Shown one piece after another: positions 8,892 to 17,612 of a DNA stretch of 64,000 bases; position 1 is the stretch's first letter, and every line of letters starts with the position of its first letter. Both the position numbers and the translations under genes were made by a program. The stretch covers positions 1,532,872 to 1,596,871 of the forward strand of contig NZ_JACIEF010000001.1 in assembly GCF_014196715.1 (NCBI RefSeq), read 5' to 3'. Under the pieces are notes generated by a model. It worked only from the letters and a program-made list of their open reading frames with translations. It was not told the origin of the DNA and ran no database searches. This DNA comes from Pedobacter zeae (GTDB lineage Bacteria; Bacteroidota; Bacteroidia; Sphingobacteriales; Sphingobacteriaceae).

Positions 8892-9872
8892 ATGAACATT
8901 TTGAAAAGACTTTTTTTTGTTTTGATCATTACACTATTATCTGTTAAGGCTTTTGCGCAGCAGGATGCCCAGTTTGGGCAATATGTTTTTAATGGCATGT
9001 ACATCAATCCTGCCTATGCGGGTTATAAGGAAGAACTTTACCTGCAGGCTTTTGCCCGGGCACAATGGACCGGTGTTCGCGGTGCACCACAAACGCTTTC
9101 TATAGCGGCAGATGAAGCGGTAAATGACGAAAGTCTTGGCCTGGGACTGATTGTAACCAAAGATAAAATTGGTGCACAGAATACTTTAAATGCATCGGCA
9201 AATTTTGCTTACAGGATAAAACTCGACCGTACTGAAACCAATATCCTCGCTTTCGGTATGGGCATTGGGGTAATACAGGCCTCTTTAAACGGCAATATGT
9301 TAGATCCTATCGAATCGGGCGATAACCGCATTCCTACCGGATCAACAAGTCAGACCCAACCCGATATACGTGCCGGTATCCATTATTCAAATGAGAAGTT
9401 TTTTATTGGTTTTTCGGCTAATAACCTCTTTTCTAAAACCTTATCAGTATTTAGCGACTATAATTCGCTCAACATAAAAATTCAACCACATTTTTACCTG
9501 AGTGCAGGAGTTGCCCTGCCAGTAAATGATGATTTTGTTTTTAAACCCACTTTTTTAATCAAAGATGATTTACACGGACCAACTTCGTTAGATTTAAATG
9601 CCTTTTTACTCGTAAAAGAGCGTTTCTGGCTTGGCGCTGTTTATCGAACTTCGGTAAAAATTTATCCAAAAGATAACCTGCAAAGCGGCTTAACCAGTAG
9701 AGCGGCATTGGGTTTCATCAGCGAATTGTTTATAAGATCCAATCTGCGCATTGGTTATGGCTACGATTACAGCCTTAATAAACTGAGCAATTACGATTAT
9801 GGTTCACACGAAATTTCAGTAGGCTATTACCTCCAAACCCAAAAAAGCCGTAGACCAAAGTGTTATTTTTAG
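8892..9872 (+). CDS. PorP/SprF-family type IX secretion outer membrane protein
   Basis: The 326-residue product has a signal peptide (MNILKRLFFVLIITLLSVKAFA), followed by the family signature QQDAQFGQYVFNGMYINPAYAGYKE and ARAQWTGVRGAPQT. The remainder is a run of amphipathic beta strands ending in an aromatic residue, as expected for an outer membrane beta-barrel. Members partner with type B sorting-domain proteins; SprF, for instance, is required for SprB secretion. The gene is last in the operon with the type B protein at 7929, which fits a dedicated export or anchoring partner. Confidence 0.9.
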   Translation: MNILKRLFFVLIITLLSVKAFAQQDAQFGQYVFNGMYINPAYAGYKEELYLQAFARAQWTGVRGAPQTLSIAADEAVNDESLGLGLIVTKDKIGAQNTLNASANFAYRIKLDRTETNILAFGMGIGVIQASLNGNMLDPIESGDNRIPTGSTSQTQPDIRAGIHYSNEKFFIGFSANNLFSKTLSVFSDYNSLNIKIQPHFYLSAGVALPVNDDFVFKPTFLIKDDLHGPTSLDLNAFLLVKERFWLGAVYRTSVKIYPKDNLQSGLTSRAALGFISELFIRSNLRIGYGYDYSLNKLSNYDYGSHEISVGYYLQTQKSRRPKCYF

Positions 9873-9906
9873 GTTTTAATCAAAAAAATGAGGTTTGGAT
9901 AGCGGT

Positions 9907-11787
9907 TTACCATGCAATGCCGTAATCTTCGCCATGGTTACTCGAACCACCTTGAAAGCTATTGTGCTTCCAATCAAAATAAATAGCATTGATCGGCCCA
10001 CTGGTCCGTTCTGAGAAACTGAGCACATAGCCCATTTTTTTCAGTTCATCGCGCACCTCCTCTTTGGTGTTCGCATTTAACAAAATCTGACCAGGCTTTG
10101 GTTCTCTGTCGCTTGTTTTAGAGCCTCCAAGTGAAAGCCAAAGCTGATTGGTATTAAAGTTAGGCGCTTCGGTTGCCTTTTGAACATTCATGTTAAACTC
10201 AGCCATGTTTAAAAAAAACTGCAACAGGTTCTGGTCCTGCGTATCCCCTCCCTGAACTGCAGCCGATATAAAAGGTTTACCATCTTTAAGAAACAACGAG
10301 GGCGATAAGGTTACTCTGGGCCTTTTGCCAGGCGCAACAACATTAAAGGGATTCAGGGTAGAATCGAGCACAAAGCTTTGCATGCGTTGGCTCATTCCAA
10401 TTCCGGTATTACCTGCAATACAGGCCGGGAGCCAGCCCCCGCTTGGCGTAACAGAAACCACCCAACCTGCTTTGTCTGCAGCTTCTATAGATGTTGTTCC
10501 GCGCCATAAACGGTCTTCATAAATTTCTTTTGGTGTATTGTTCCCCAGATCGTGCTTCGGGGCAAAATTACGGCTGCCTGTATCGGGGTTAAAGCCCCTG
10601 CTTTTTAACAGCTTTAAATAAGGGTTTTTCTTGCCCTCGTATGGATAAGGATCGCCGGGGCCGATGTTTGCACTATTTTTATCAAACCTGATAAGCGATG
10701 CCCTTTGTTTGGCATAATCTTTACTTAATAAGCCCTCCATCGGCTCTGCAGGGTACTGGTTTGGATCTCCATAATAAAAATCACGGTCTGCAAAAGACAG
10801 GTTCATGGCCTGGTAAACGGTATGAATATATTTTGAGCTGTTATAACCCATTGCTTTCAGGTCAAAATTCTCGAGTATATTCAAAGCCTGCAGTAAAACC
10901 GGGCCTTGGGTCCACTGTTTTAACTTGTAAACTTTAATGCCTTTATAATCGGTGCTTAATGCTTCTTCCTCAACAGGTTTCCATTTAGCCAGGTCATCCA
11001 TGGTAATTAAACCACCTTGTTCTTTACTTCCGCGAACAAATTCTTGCCCGATATCTCCTTTATAGAAACGATCGTAGGCGGCCATTAATGCCTCTTGCCT
11101 GGAGCGGCCTTTCTTTAACGCGGCCTGCTCGGCTTCAACCATTTTGCTTAGGGTAGACAGTAAATCTTTTTGAATAAAAACCTCCCCCGCTTCTGGTGCT
11201 TCGCGTTTTTGTCCCAGATGTGGCAGCAGCACTTTTTTGCTGTAAGGCCAGGTTTTAATCAATTCTTTATCGCGCTCCATGCTGTTTGCCGCCTGTGCTT
11301 CTATAGCATAACCTGCAGCCATGTGCATGGCAGGCGCTAAAACCTGCTTCAGGCTCATGCTGCCATATTTGCTCAGCATGTAGATTAGCCCACCAGGCGT
11401 ACCTGGTGTGGTTGCTGCCAAAGGGCCATATTCGGGCGGAAAATTATAACCTTTAGCTTTAAAAAAGGCTACGGTTGCTCCCGTTGGGGCAATGCCCATC
11501 GCATTAATGGCCATCACCTTTTTTGTTTTCGGGTTATAGATCAGCGCTTGTGTTTCTCCTCCCCAGCTCAGGGTATCCCACATGGTGCAAGTGGCGGCCA
11601 ACATGGCACATGCGGCATCAACAGCATTTCCACCTTGCTGAAAGACTATTGCCCCTGCTGTAGCTGCCATCGGCTTTCCGGTAATGGCCATCCAATTGTT
11701 GCCATAAAGCATTGGTTTTTGCGTTTGCTGTGCAAATAAAGGGCTAAAAGAAAGCGATAACAATAAAAACAGGCATAAATTTTTCAT
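9907..11787 (-). CDS. ggt: Gamma-glutamyltransferase (gamma-glutamyltranspeptidase) family protein
   Basis: I start the gene at the ATG at 11787 (MKNLCLFLLLSLSFSPLFAQQ), which gives a clean signal peptide; an in-frame upstream ATG at 11865 would bury it. The product is about 626 residues. The N-terminal part has the GGT core (GKPMAATAGAIVFQQGGNAVDAACAMLAATCT... and TTPGTPGGLIYMLSKYG). The self-cleavage region reads RGTTSIEAADKAGWVVSVTPSGG; the Thr of GTT is the expected catalytic nucleophile, but the usual His after TT is Ser here. Periplasmic turnover of glutathione or other gamma-glutamyl or acyl-amide compounds is likely. It converges with the type IX operon and stands alone. Confidence 0.88.
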   Translation of the reverse strand: MKNLCLFLLLSLSFSPLFAQQTQKPMLYGNNWMAITGKPMAATAGAIVFQQGGNAVDAACAMLAATCTMWDTLSWGGETQALIYNPKTKKVMAINAMGIAPTGATVAFFKAKGYNFPPEYGPLAATTPGTPGGLIYMLSKYGSMSLKQVLAPAMHMAAGYAIEAQAANSMERDKELIKTWPYSKKVLLPHLGQKREAPEAGEVFIQKDLLSTLSKMVEAEQAALKKGRSRQEALMAAYDRFYKGDIGQEFVRGSKEQGGLITMDDLAKWKPVEEEALSTDYKGIKVYKLKQWTQGPVLLQALNILENFDLKAMGYNSSKYIHTVYQAMNLSFADRDFYYGDPNQYPAEPMEGLLSKDYAKQRASLIRFDKNSANIGPGDPYPYEGKKNPYLKLLKSRGFNPDTGSRNFAPKHDLGNNTPKEIYEDRLWRGTTSIEAADKAGWVVSVTPSGGWLPACIAGNTGIGMSQRMQSFVLDSTLNPFNVVAPGKRPRVTLSPSLFLKDGKPFISAAVQGGDTQDQNLLQFFLNMAEFNMNVQKATEAPNFNTNQLWLSLGGSKTSDREPKPGQILLNANTKEEVRDELKKMGYVLSFSERTSGPINAIYFDWKHNSFQGGSSNHGEDYGIAW

Positions 11788-11949
11788 CGTTACAATATAG
11801 CGAAAATATATGCTATAGCAATCCTGTGTCAGCATTGCAGCCCCTAATTCAGGGTAATAAAACAAGCTTGTTACGAAATTTAAACACCATTACAACAACT
11901 AACCATTTTTAATAATACCGTACGTTGGAAGCAAAATTAGATCCTGCCT

Positions 11950-12273
11950 TTATTGCTTTTTCTTGGGTTTAGGTTCAGGCAGTTCAGCTACTGTGATGGT
12001 TACCAGTTTTTTTAGCCAATCGCGATCTTCCAACTGCTCCTCGATTAGAAGTTGATTTTTTGCACCTGGGTATGGCGGTGCTTCTATAACATCCACGATA
12101 TATGCTCTCCCCGCTAAAGTTGGCTTAACAAACAGCTTATTGTCGCACACAAGTGCAAATAGCTTAGCATCAAAATACAAACCATATTCGCCAAACATTT
12201 TCTTACAGGTAACATGTTCTGAATAATCAATCTGATCGATTATGAAGTCTACGAATTTCTGATCTGATGCCAT
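11950..12273 (-). CDS. TfoX N-terminal domain protein
   Basis: The 107-residue product matches the TfoX/Sxy N-terminal domain: KKMFGEYGLYFDAKLFALVCDNKLFVKPT is the core signature, with a basic C-terminal tail (PKPKKKQ). Only the N-terminal domain is present, as in many Bacteroidota. In gammaproteobacteria the full protein regulates competence; the role of the single domain is not known. The gene is monocistronic. Confidence 0.85.
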   Translation of the reverse strand: MASDQKFVDFIIDQIDYSEHVTCKKMFGEYGLYFDAKLFALVCDNKLFVKPTLAGRAYIVDVIEAPPYPGAKNQLLIEEQLEDRDWLKKLVTITVAELPEPKPKKKQ

Positions 12274-12539
12274 TTACAATAGATTTAATTTAAATTTCAA
12301 AATATAAGCAAAGCCAAAAAATAATCGAAAAGGTGGTCTGTTTTAGGGTAAATTTTGGCTGCATTAAGCACTAAGATAAGAACAATCACCCGGTTATTTA
12401 TGGACATACAGCTAATAAAGGCATTATTAGCTTTCTTTTGATTCTGATTTGCAATAATGGGCTTAATCGCTAAATTTGCCGCCCAGCAAGGCGGTTGTTT
12501 ATTAAGCACCATCTTGTTCTAAAAGATAAAAAGAATAAA

Positions 12540-12818
12540 ATGGAAGAAAACGATTTTGTTTCGATCTGGCTGCAAGAAACCGGAAATCCTGCAATTGAGA
12601 AACTAGGCCAGCTAAACCTCGAAGTTGCCAATAAAACGACAACATTGCTCGCAGAAAAGGGTGCTACAGAAAATGATCTTGCTTCGATTCTGGATATTAA
12701 TCCTGATGAAATTAAACGGTGGTTAATTGGCAGGCATGTTTTCAGTATCAAGACCATCAATGAAATTAATTATGCATTGGCTGAAATCCCTGCCAAACAA
12801 CAAGTTAAATTTCAATAA
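12540..12818 (+). CDS. Small helix-turn-helix (XRE-like) protein
   Basis: I start at the ATG at 12540 (MEENDFVSIWLQETGNPAIEKL), giving 92 residues; an earlier in-frame ATG at 12495 adds an unlikely basic leader. Residues about 34-75 (TLLAEKGATENDLASILDINPDEIKRWLIGRHVFSIKTINEI) match an XRE-type HTH with the usual W-L-G-x-H-x-F/L turn after the recognition helix. Probably a DNA-binding protein or the antitoxin-like half of a lost pair; no toxin gene lies next to it. Confidence 0.65.
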   Translation: MEENDFVSIWLQETGNPAIEKLGQLNLEVANKTTTLLAEKGATENDLASILDINPDEIKRWLIGRHVFSIKTINEINYALAEIPAKQQVKFQ

Positions 12819-12851
12819 ATTAAGCAATTAAATTTTAATTACCACCATAAA

Positions 12852-13172
12852 CTAATTTAAGCCAACACGATCTTCTTTGAGCTTAATATATGAGGATACA
12901 ATGCTCAGCATGATTTCATGATAGCGGTTTGTGGTTCCGCTATCCGCACACACTGAAACAATGTTTGCACTTTCAGCCTCTGCCTGGGTATAAACAATGC
13001 TAAACGCGGTGCTTAATAACCATTCTGGCAGATTTTCGGCACTGAGCATTATTTTACAGTTGACCAAACAAGTACCTTTTTCATTTCCTTCCATGCTCAT
13101 TGTATAAACTAATGGCAACTCTATGGTGCCAAAATCGGGCAGATCAACCAATACGTTTATCTTTTTTAACAT
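12852..13172 (-). CDS. Hypothetical protein, 106 residues
   Basis: A predicted soluble alpha/beta protein (MLKKINVLVDLPDFGTIELPLVYTMSMEGNEKGTCLVNC...) with three Cys, no signal peptide and no family I recognise. A LacI-type operator and a promoter-like box lie about 115-150 bases upstream of its start, but the box points the other way. Confidence 0.5.
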   Translation of the reverse strand: MLKKINVLVDLPDFGTIELPLVYTMSMEGNEKGTCLVNCKIMLSAENLPEWLLSTAFSIVYTQAEAESANIVSVCADSGTTNRYHEIMLSIVSSYIKLKEDRVGLN

Positions 13173-13286
13173 ATATTTCTAGTCCCACAACAGCGAATAT
13201 TTTCCATACTATTGCCTATGGCAGCGGTTATGGTATAGCGAAGTTGTTAAAAAAATCAGGCCTTTAATTAAATTTAGGTGTATTTA

Positions 13287-13323
13287 TTTGCGTAAACGTT
13301 TAAGTAAAAACAGTATATATTTG
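13287..13323 (+). promoter_or_regulatory. LacI-type operator (site 1) with Bacteroidota promoter box
   Basis: TTGCGTAAACGTTTAAGTAA at 13288-13307 is a near palindrome around AAACGTTT, the centre typical of LacI/PurR-family operators, and closely matches sites at 16555 and 17976. Immediately downstream on the plus strand is TATATTTG (13316-13323), an exact TAnnTTTG -7 box, and TTTG at 13287-13290 could serve as -33 although the spacing (about 25) is long. The promoter points into the 3' end of the GH28 gene, where no plus-strand gene exists. Confidence 0.6.
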
Positions 13324-13380
13324 ATATGATAGATCCTGTAGAAGAACACGGCCTAAGGTGGTAAATTATCTCATCATATT

Positions 13381-14799
13381 CTATTTACCCACCGTGGTTT
13401 CGCTAAAATTAACCGTTCTAAGTTTATTAACGTTCTTTTGTTCCAGGGCTTTCCCTGCATAGCCTGGTTTATTTTCACCCCACACTACATTGCTGTTAAG
13501 CAGGCTGATGTATCCGGCATTTTCAAAATAAAATCCTGCTATGGCACTTTTAACAAGCCCTTCTACATTGCTTGGCCTGCGATCGTATACCCCGCCTGCT
13601 TCTTTGGTGGTTTTATCGAGGTATACGCTAACCTGGTCGAAATAGATCTCCGAAATTTTATCGGGACTTTCGCCACTGATGTACACACCGCTTTCTCCGG
13701 TACAGCGGATATTACTGAAATAAATATTTTTAACTGCCCCAACCTTGCCCTTGGTTTGTCCCTTTGGTAAACGCCAACCCGCATCTTTATTATTGCTGGT
13801 GGCTCTTGGATAAGCCGTAATATAAATCGGCTCTGCCTTGCCCCACCATACATCCGAAAAAAGTTTCGATTCGATAAAAAGGTTAGAGAAAACCACATTA
13901 CTTACTGTACCCTCATCGCGGTTCTGAATGCCGATGCCGCGATTGCTCTTCCTGATATTACAATTATTAATCAGAACATTACTGATCCGGTCCATGTTTT
14001 CAGACCCTATTTTGATGGCACATGAGCTGGAGGTCATGGTACAGTTACTGATCACAATATTTTCACAGGCACCATATTCTTCATATTCACGCCTGTTTTT
14101 TAAGCAGATACAGTCATCGCCCGATTCGATAAAACAATTGGTAATCCGCACATTTTTACTGTGATCCAGATCAATGCCATCACTATTACGGATCTTGATG
14201 CTGTTCAGTAACGTTATATTCGATATCGATACATCATTACAACCTACCAGGTGCACCGTCCAATAGGCAGAATTCTGAAAAGTTACCCCATCTATATTCA
14301 ATTTAGTACAACCGGTTAAAGTAAGCAGGTGAGGCCGTGGATCTACAACATTAAAGGGTTTTAATACATATGAATCGTTAAGCTCCTCTCCCATAAACGA
14401 AATCCCATTTCCATCAATTACACCGCTCCCGCTAATGCTCACCTGCTCCAGTTTTTCTCCGCCAATCCAAATGGTCCCCTCGCCCCTATTTTCTCTAAAA
14501 GCGCTTTGTGTATACAATTTCTCGTCGGGACTTGCCAGCAGCTTGGCACCACCTTCCACTCTTAAATCAACAAACGATTTCAAGTTAAACGGGCCGGTTA
14601 AAAACACATGGCCGGATGGTATAATTACCTGTCCCCCTCCTGCAGCAGAGCAGGCATCTATGGTTTTCTGGATAGCAGCAGCATCGTTGGTTTTACCATC
14701 GCCAACTGCACCATAATTTTTAATATTATATAATTTATGTTGAGCACATGCGCCAAAAGGAATCAGCAGGGTTAAAAAAAGTAAAACTTTAATCTTCAT
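13381..14799 (-). CDS. Glycoside hydrolase family 28 (polygalacturonase-like), secreted
   Basis: The 472-residue product has an N-terminal export signal (FGACAQ, possibly lipidated at Cys18) followed by the pectate-lyase-type beta-helix start YNIKNYGAVGDGKTNDAAAIQKTIDAC. GH28 motifs are present: NSDGID (residues 206-210, catalytic Asp208) and SGDDC (226-230, catalytic Asp228/Asp229). The GHG motif that normally follows is replaced by SSC before AIKIGSE, and the RIK region reads RGIGIQNRD, so specificity probably differs from ordinary polygalacturonases. The gene lies 51 bases behind the symporter in one operon under operator site 2. It likely releases an alpha-linked uronic acid from a periplasmic oligosaccharide. 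Confidence 0.85.
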   Translation of the reverse strand: MKIKVLLFLTLLIPFGACAQHKLYNIKNYGAVGDGKTNDAAAIQKTIDACSAAGGGQVIIPSGHVFLTGPFNLKSFVDLRVEGGAKLLASPDEKLYTQSAFRENRGEGTIWIGGEKLEQVSISGSGVIDGNGISFMGEELNDSYVLKPFNVVDPRPHLLTLTGCTKLNIDGVTFQNSAYWTVHLVGCNDVSISNITLLNSIKIRNSDGIDLDHSKNVRITNCFIESGDDCICLKNRREYEEYGACENIVISNCTMTSSSCAIKIGSENMDRISNVLINNCNIRKSNRGIGIQNRDEGTVSNVVFSNLFIESKLFSDVWWGKAEPIYITAYPRATSNNKDAGWRLPKGQTKGKVGAVKNIYFSNIRCTGESGVYISGESPDKISEIYFDQVSVYLDKTTKEAGGVYDRRPSNVEGLVKSAIAGFYFENAGYISLLNSNVVWGENKPGYAGKALEQKNVNKLRTVNFSETTVGK

Positions 14800-14850
14800 T
14801 CGTCAATTCGTTATAAATAAATACGTTAAATTATTTTAAGCACAATATAC

Positions 14851-16479
14851 TTACCAAAAAACCGTATAAAGTGCTGCGAGAATACCACAGATAATCACCG
14901 AGGCAATGGTAAATGCCGGAGTAACCTTAAACATGCTCCGGTCAATTTCAAGTCCCTGTGGATTACCTTTACTTTTCGGATCTGTTAAGGTAACCACAGC
15001 CATCACCACCAGGATGATCATAAACACCCACGACATCCGGTTTAAGAAGGGAATTGCTGCAATGGTACCATGGCTTAATGCAGGCAGAAACTTAAATAAA
15101 GTAGACAGTGGTATGGTTAACAATGCTGCAGTAAGTGCGGCACGTGAAGTGGTTCTTTTCCAGAAAAAGCCGAGTAAAAAGATGGCAAAAACGCCAGGCG
15201 AGATAAACCCAACATATTCCTGGATAAACTGGTAAACCTGGTCGAAACTACGCAAGGCTGGAGCAATAACAATGGCAATCAGGGAGCCAACAACCACCGA
15301 CCATCGACCAACTGAAACCAACCGGGTTTCGGAGGCTTCAGGTTTGATAAACTTTTTGTAAATATCCAATGTAAAAATGGTGGCTATGCTATTACACTTT
15401 CCGGCAAGAGAGGCCACAATGGCAGCGGTGAGCGCTGCAAAAGCCAGTCCCTTTACCCCTGCAGGCAATAAATTCATCAGTACGGGGTAAGCATGGTCCG
15501 GTTTAACCGTTCCGGCAGCATCTAGCATTTCGGACTGGAAATAACCACGCTGATAAAGTACATAAGCCGCAATCCCCGGGATTACTACAATTACCGGAAT
15601 AAGTAACTTCAAAAATGCCGCAAATATTAATCCACTACGTCCGGTCTTTATATCGGCCCCCAATGCCCTTTGAACAATATACTGGTTACATCCCCAGTAA
15701 TTTAAGTTGTTGATCCACAAACCACCCACCAGCACCGCAATGCCTGGCAATTCGTTATAAAATTTATCTCCTTTCGAAAATATCATATGAAAATGATCAG
15801 CTGCTTCACTGCGCAATAAAGGTAGCGAGGCTAAAACACTGGGTGCATCTAATTTTTCGGATACCAGCTTAAGTGCCATATAACAGGTAATCAGTCCACC
15901 TGCTACCAAAACAAAAACCTGTATTACATCCGTATAGCCGATTACCTTCATGCCACCTAGGGTAATGATGGCTGAAAAAATCGCCAGAAAAATAATACAT
16001 ACATTAAAAGGAATACCCGTAATCGTTTCGATAGCAATGGCCCCGAGAAAGAAAATGGATGTTAAGTTTACAAATACATAAACCAGTAACCAAAAAACAG
16101 CCATTAATGTACTTACCATGTTATTATAACGGTTAGACAGAAACTGGGGCATGGTATAAATTCTGTTCTTAATGTAAATGGGCAGAAAAAATACCGCTAC
16201 AATAATCAGCGTGGCGGCAGCCATCCATTCGTAACTGGCAATGGCAAGCCCCATGGCAAAGCCCGATCCCGACATACCAATAAAATGTTCGGCAGAAATA
16301 TTGGAAGCAATGATCGATGCGCCGATTGCCCACCAGGTGAGCGAACCTTCGGCCAAAAAGTAATCTTTGGTATCGGTACGTTGTTTTTTCTTGCTCCGGT
16401 AAACCCAGTACCCGTATGCCGAAACAATGATAAAATACATCAAAAAAACAACATAATCGAATGCAGACAGGTGGTTCAT
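14851..16479 (-). CDS. Sodium:solute symporter (SSS/SGLT family), probable sugar or myo-inositol importer
   Basis: The 542-residue inner membrane protein has about 13-14 hydrophobic segments. SGLT-family signatures are present: DYFLAEGSLTWWAIGASIIASNISAEHFIGMSGSGF near residues 40-75 and GLAFAALTAAIVASLAGKCNSIATIFTLDIYKKF in the middle. Substrate cannot be read from sequence alone. The gene sits between a LacI regulator and GH28, with operator site 2 about 76 bases upstream of its start, and a matching operator precedes the myo-inositol oxygenase. SMIT-type inositol carriers belong to this same family, so inositol or a uronate is my leading guess. Confidence 0.88.
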   Translation of the reverse strand: MNHLSAFDYVVFLMYFIIVSAYGYWVYRSKKKQRTDTKDYFLAEGSLTWWAIGASIIASNISAEHFIGMSGSGFAMGLAIASYEWMAAATLIIVAVFFLPIYIKNRIYTMPQFLSNRYNNMVSTLMAVFWLLVYVFVNLTSIFFLGAIAIETITGIPFNVCIIFLAIFSAIITLGGMKVIGYTDVIQVFVLVAGGLITCYMALKLVSEKLDAPSVLASLPLLRSEAADHFHMIFSKGDKFYNELPGIAVLVGGLWINNLNYWGCNQYIVQRALGADIKTGRSGLIFAAFLKLLIPVIVVIPGIAAYVLYQRGYFQSEMLDAAGTVKPDHAYPVLMNLLPAGVKGLAFAALTAAIVASLAGKCNSIATIFTLDIYKKFIKPEASETRLVSVGRWSVVVGSLIAIVIAPALRSFDQVYQFIQEYVGFISPGVFAIFLLGFFWKRTTSRAALTAALLTIPLSTLFKFLPALSHGTIAAIPFLNRMSWVFMIILVVMAVVTLTDPKSKGNPQGLEIDRSMFKVTPAFTIASVIICGILAALYTVFW

Positions 16480-16554
16480 AAAGTTTTTTTACATTTGGTT
16501 TTTTCTAAAAATCAGAAAAAATCCCAATGTTGATGGTTTAATTGAATTATTTAA

Positions 16555-16574
16555 TTACGTAAACGTTTTCGCGT
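16555..16574 (-). promoter_or_regulatory. LacI-type operator (site 2) upstream of the symporter operon
   Basis: TTACGTAAACGTTTTCGCGT has a perfect central AAACGTTT and mostly palindromic flanks. It lies 76 bases upstream of the symporter start and 31 bases past the LacI-type regulator stop, so it fits direct control of the symporter-GH28 operon by that regulator. Confidence 0.7.
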
Positions 16575-16604
16575 ATCCGGTAGTTACAACATAGATTTAT
16601 CCTG

Positions 16605-17612
16605 TTAACAGCCTGTAGATTCGCGCTTGATCAACACCGATTTCAATATGATATCCTGTTCATCATCCAGTTGTTTATTGTTTAGGATTTTGAAGAGGCA
16701 TTTTGCCGCCTCGCGCCCGATCTCGAAGGCAGGTTGTGAAATTGTAGTGAGCGAGGGGTTTAAGAGCTTTGCAGTACTCAGGTTAGAAAAACTGAGTACT
16801 TTAACGTGATTTGGAATCTGTAAATCCAATTCCCGGCAGGCGCAATAAGCAGGAATGATAAATTCTTCAATTGAAGAAAAAAGTGCATCCGGTTTATAAT
16901 TTCCAAGCAATTCCTTTATCTGTTGCAGGTTAGATTCTTCATCGTCATGGTATTTAACAACAAGTTGCTCTATAAAAGCAATTCCGTGCGCTTTCAGGGC
17001 ATCCTGGTAGCCTGCAAACCTCGCTTTCCCTGCCGGAAGATTTTCGAGTCCAAATAAATAGGCAATTTTGGTACAGCCAGCCTCAATTAAATGCTCAGTG
17101 GCCTGAAAAGCAATTTCATAATCGTCAGTAGTTACCCTAACTGCATCCAGGTTATCGTACACCCGGTCGAAAAACACCAATGGGATTTTTTTAACCAGTT
17201 TAGTATAATACTCACTGTTATATTCACTGCTCGATACTGAAGTAAGAATGCCATCTACCCGCCCGTTTAACAAACTGTTGGTAAAAGTTATTTCTGCTTC
17301 TATATTTTCGTGAGTCTGATAAATGAGTACATGGTAACCGTATTGCCGGGCAATCTCTTCAATTCCCTTTATGGATAATGAAAAAAAATTATTCGCTACG
17401 CAGGGAATAACCACCGCAATAGTTTTGGTTTTATTGCTCCTGAGGTTACTCGCCGCGGGATTTGGGGTATAATTCAGTTCTTTAGCCAAGTTCCATACCC
17501 GGTTTTTGGTTTTTAAACTGATTTCATAGCTGTCGTTGAGGGCCTTAGAAACGGTTGCTATAGAAATATTCAATTCTTGAGCCAACCGTTTAATATTAAC
17601 TGCTTCCGCCAT
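16605..17612 (-). CDS. LacI-family transcriptional regulator
   Basis: The 335-residue product begins with a classic LacI HTH (VNIKRLAQELNISIATVSKALNDSYEISLKTKNRVWNLAKELNYTPNPAASNLRSNKT, residues about 4-60), including the YTPN(P)AA hinge region. The rest is a periplasmic-binding-protein-like ligand domain (TIAVVIPCVANNFFSLSIKGIEE..., then FDRVYDNLDAVRVTTDDYEIAFQATEHLIEAG). It probably binds the three AAACGTTT-type sites in the window and so controls the symporter-GH28 operon and the inositol oxygenase-SusCD operon. The inducer is unknown; inositol, a uronate or a derived sugar is plausible. Confidence 0.9.
   Translation of the reverse strand: MAEAVNIKRLAQELNISIATVSKALNDSYEISLKTKNRVWNLAKELNYTPNPAASNLRSNKTKTIAVVIPCVANNFFSLSIKGIEEIARQYGYHVLIYQTHENIEAEITFTNSLLNGRVDGILTSVSSSEYNSEYYTKLVKKIPLVFFDRVYDNLDAVRVTTDDYEIAFQATEHLIEAGCTKIAYLFGLENLPAGKARFAGYQDALKAHGIAFIEQLVVKYHDDEESNLQQIKELLGNYKPDALFSSIEEFIIPAYCACRELDLQIPNHVKVLSFSNLSTAKLLNPSLTTISQPAFEIGREAAKCLFKILNNKQLDDEQDIILKSVLIKRESTGC

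Noticed and set aside
11788..11865. Longer N-terminus of gamma-glutamyltransferase
   Set aside because: It puts 26 non-signal residues before a clear signal peptide.
12297..12760. Minus-strand ORFs around the small HTH gene
   Set aside because: They are shadows of the HTH gene or AT-rich spacer with no protein-like features.
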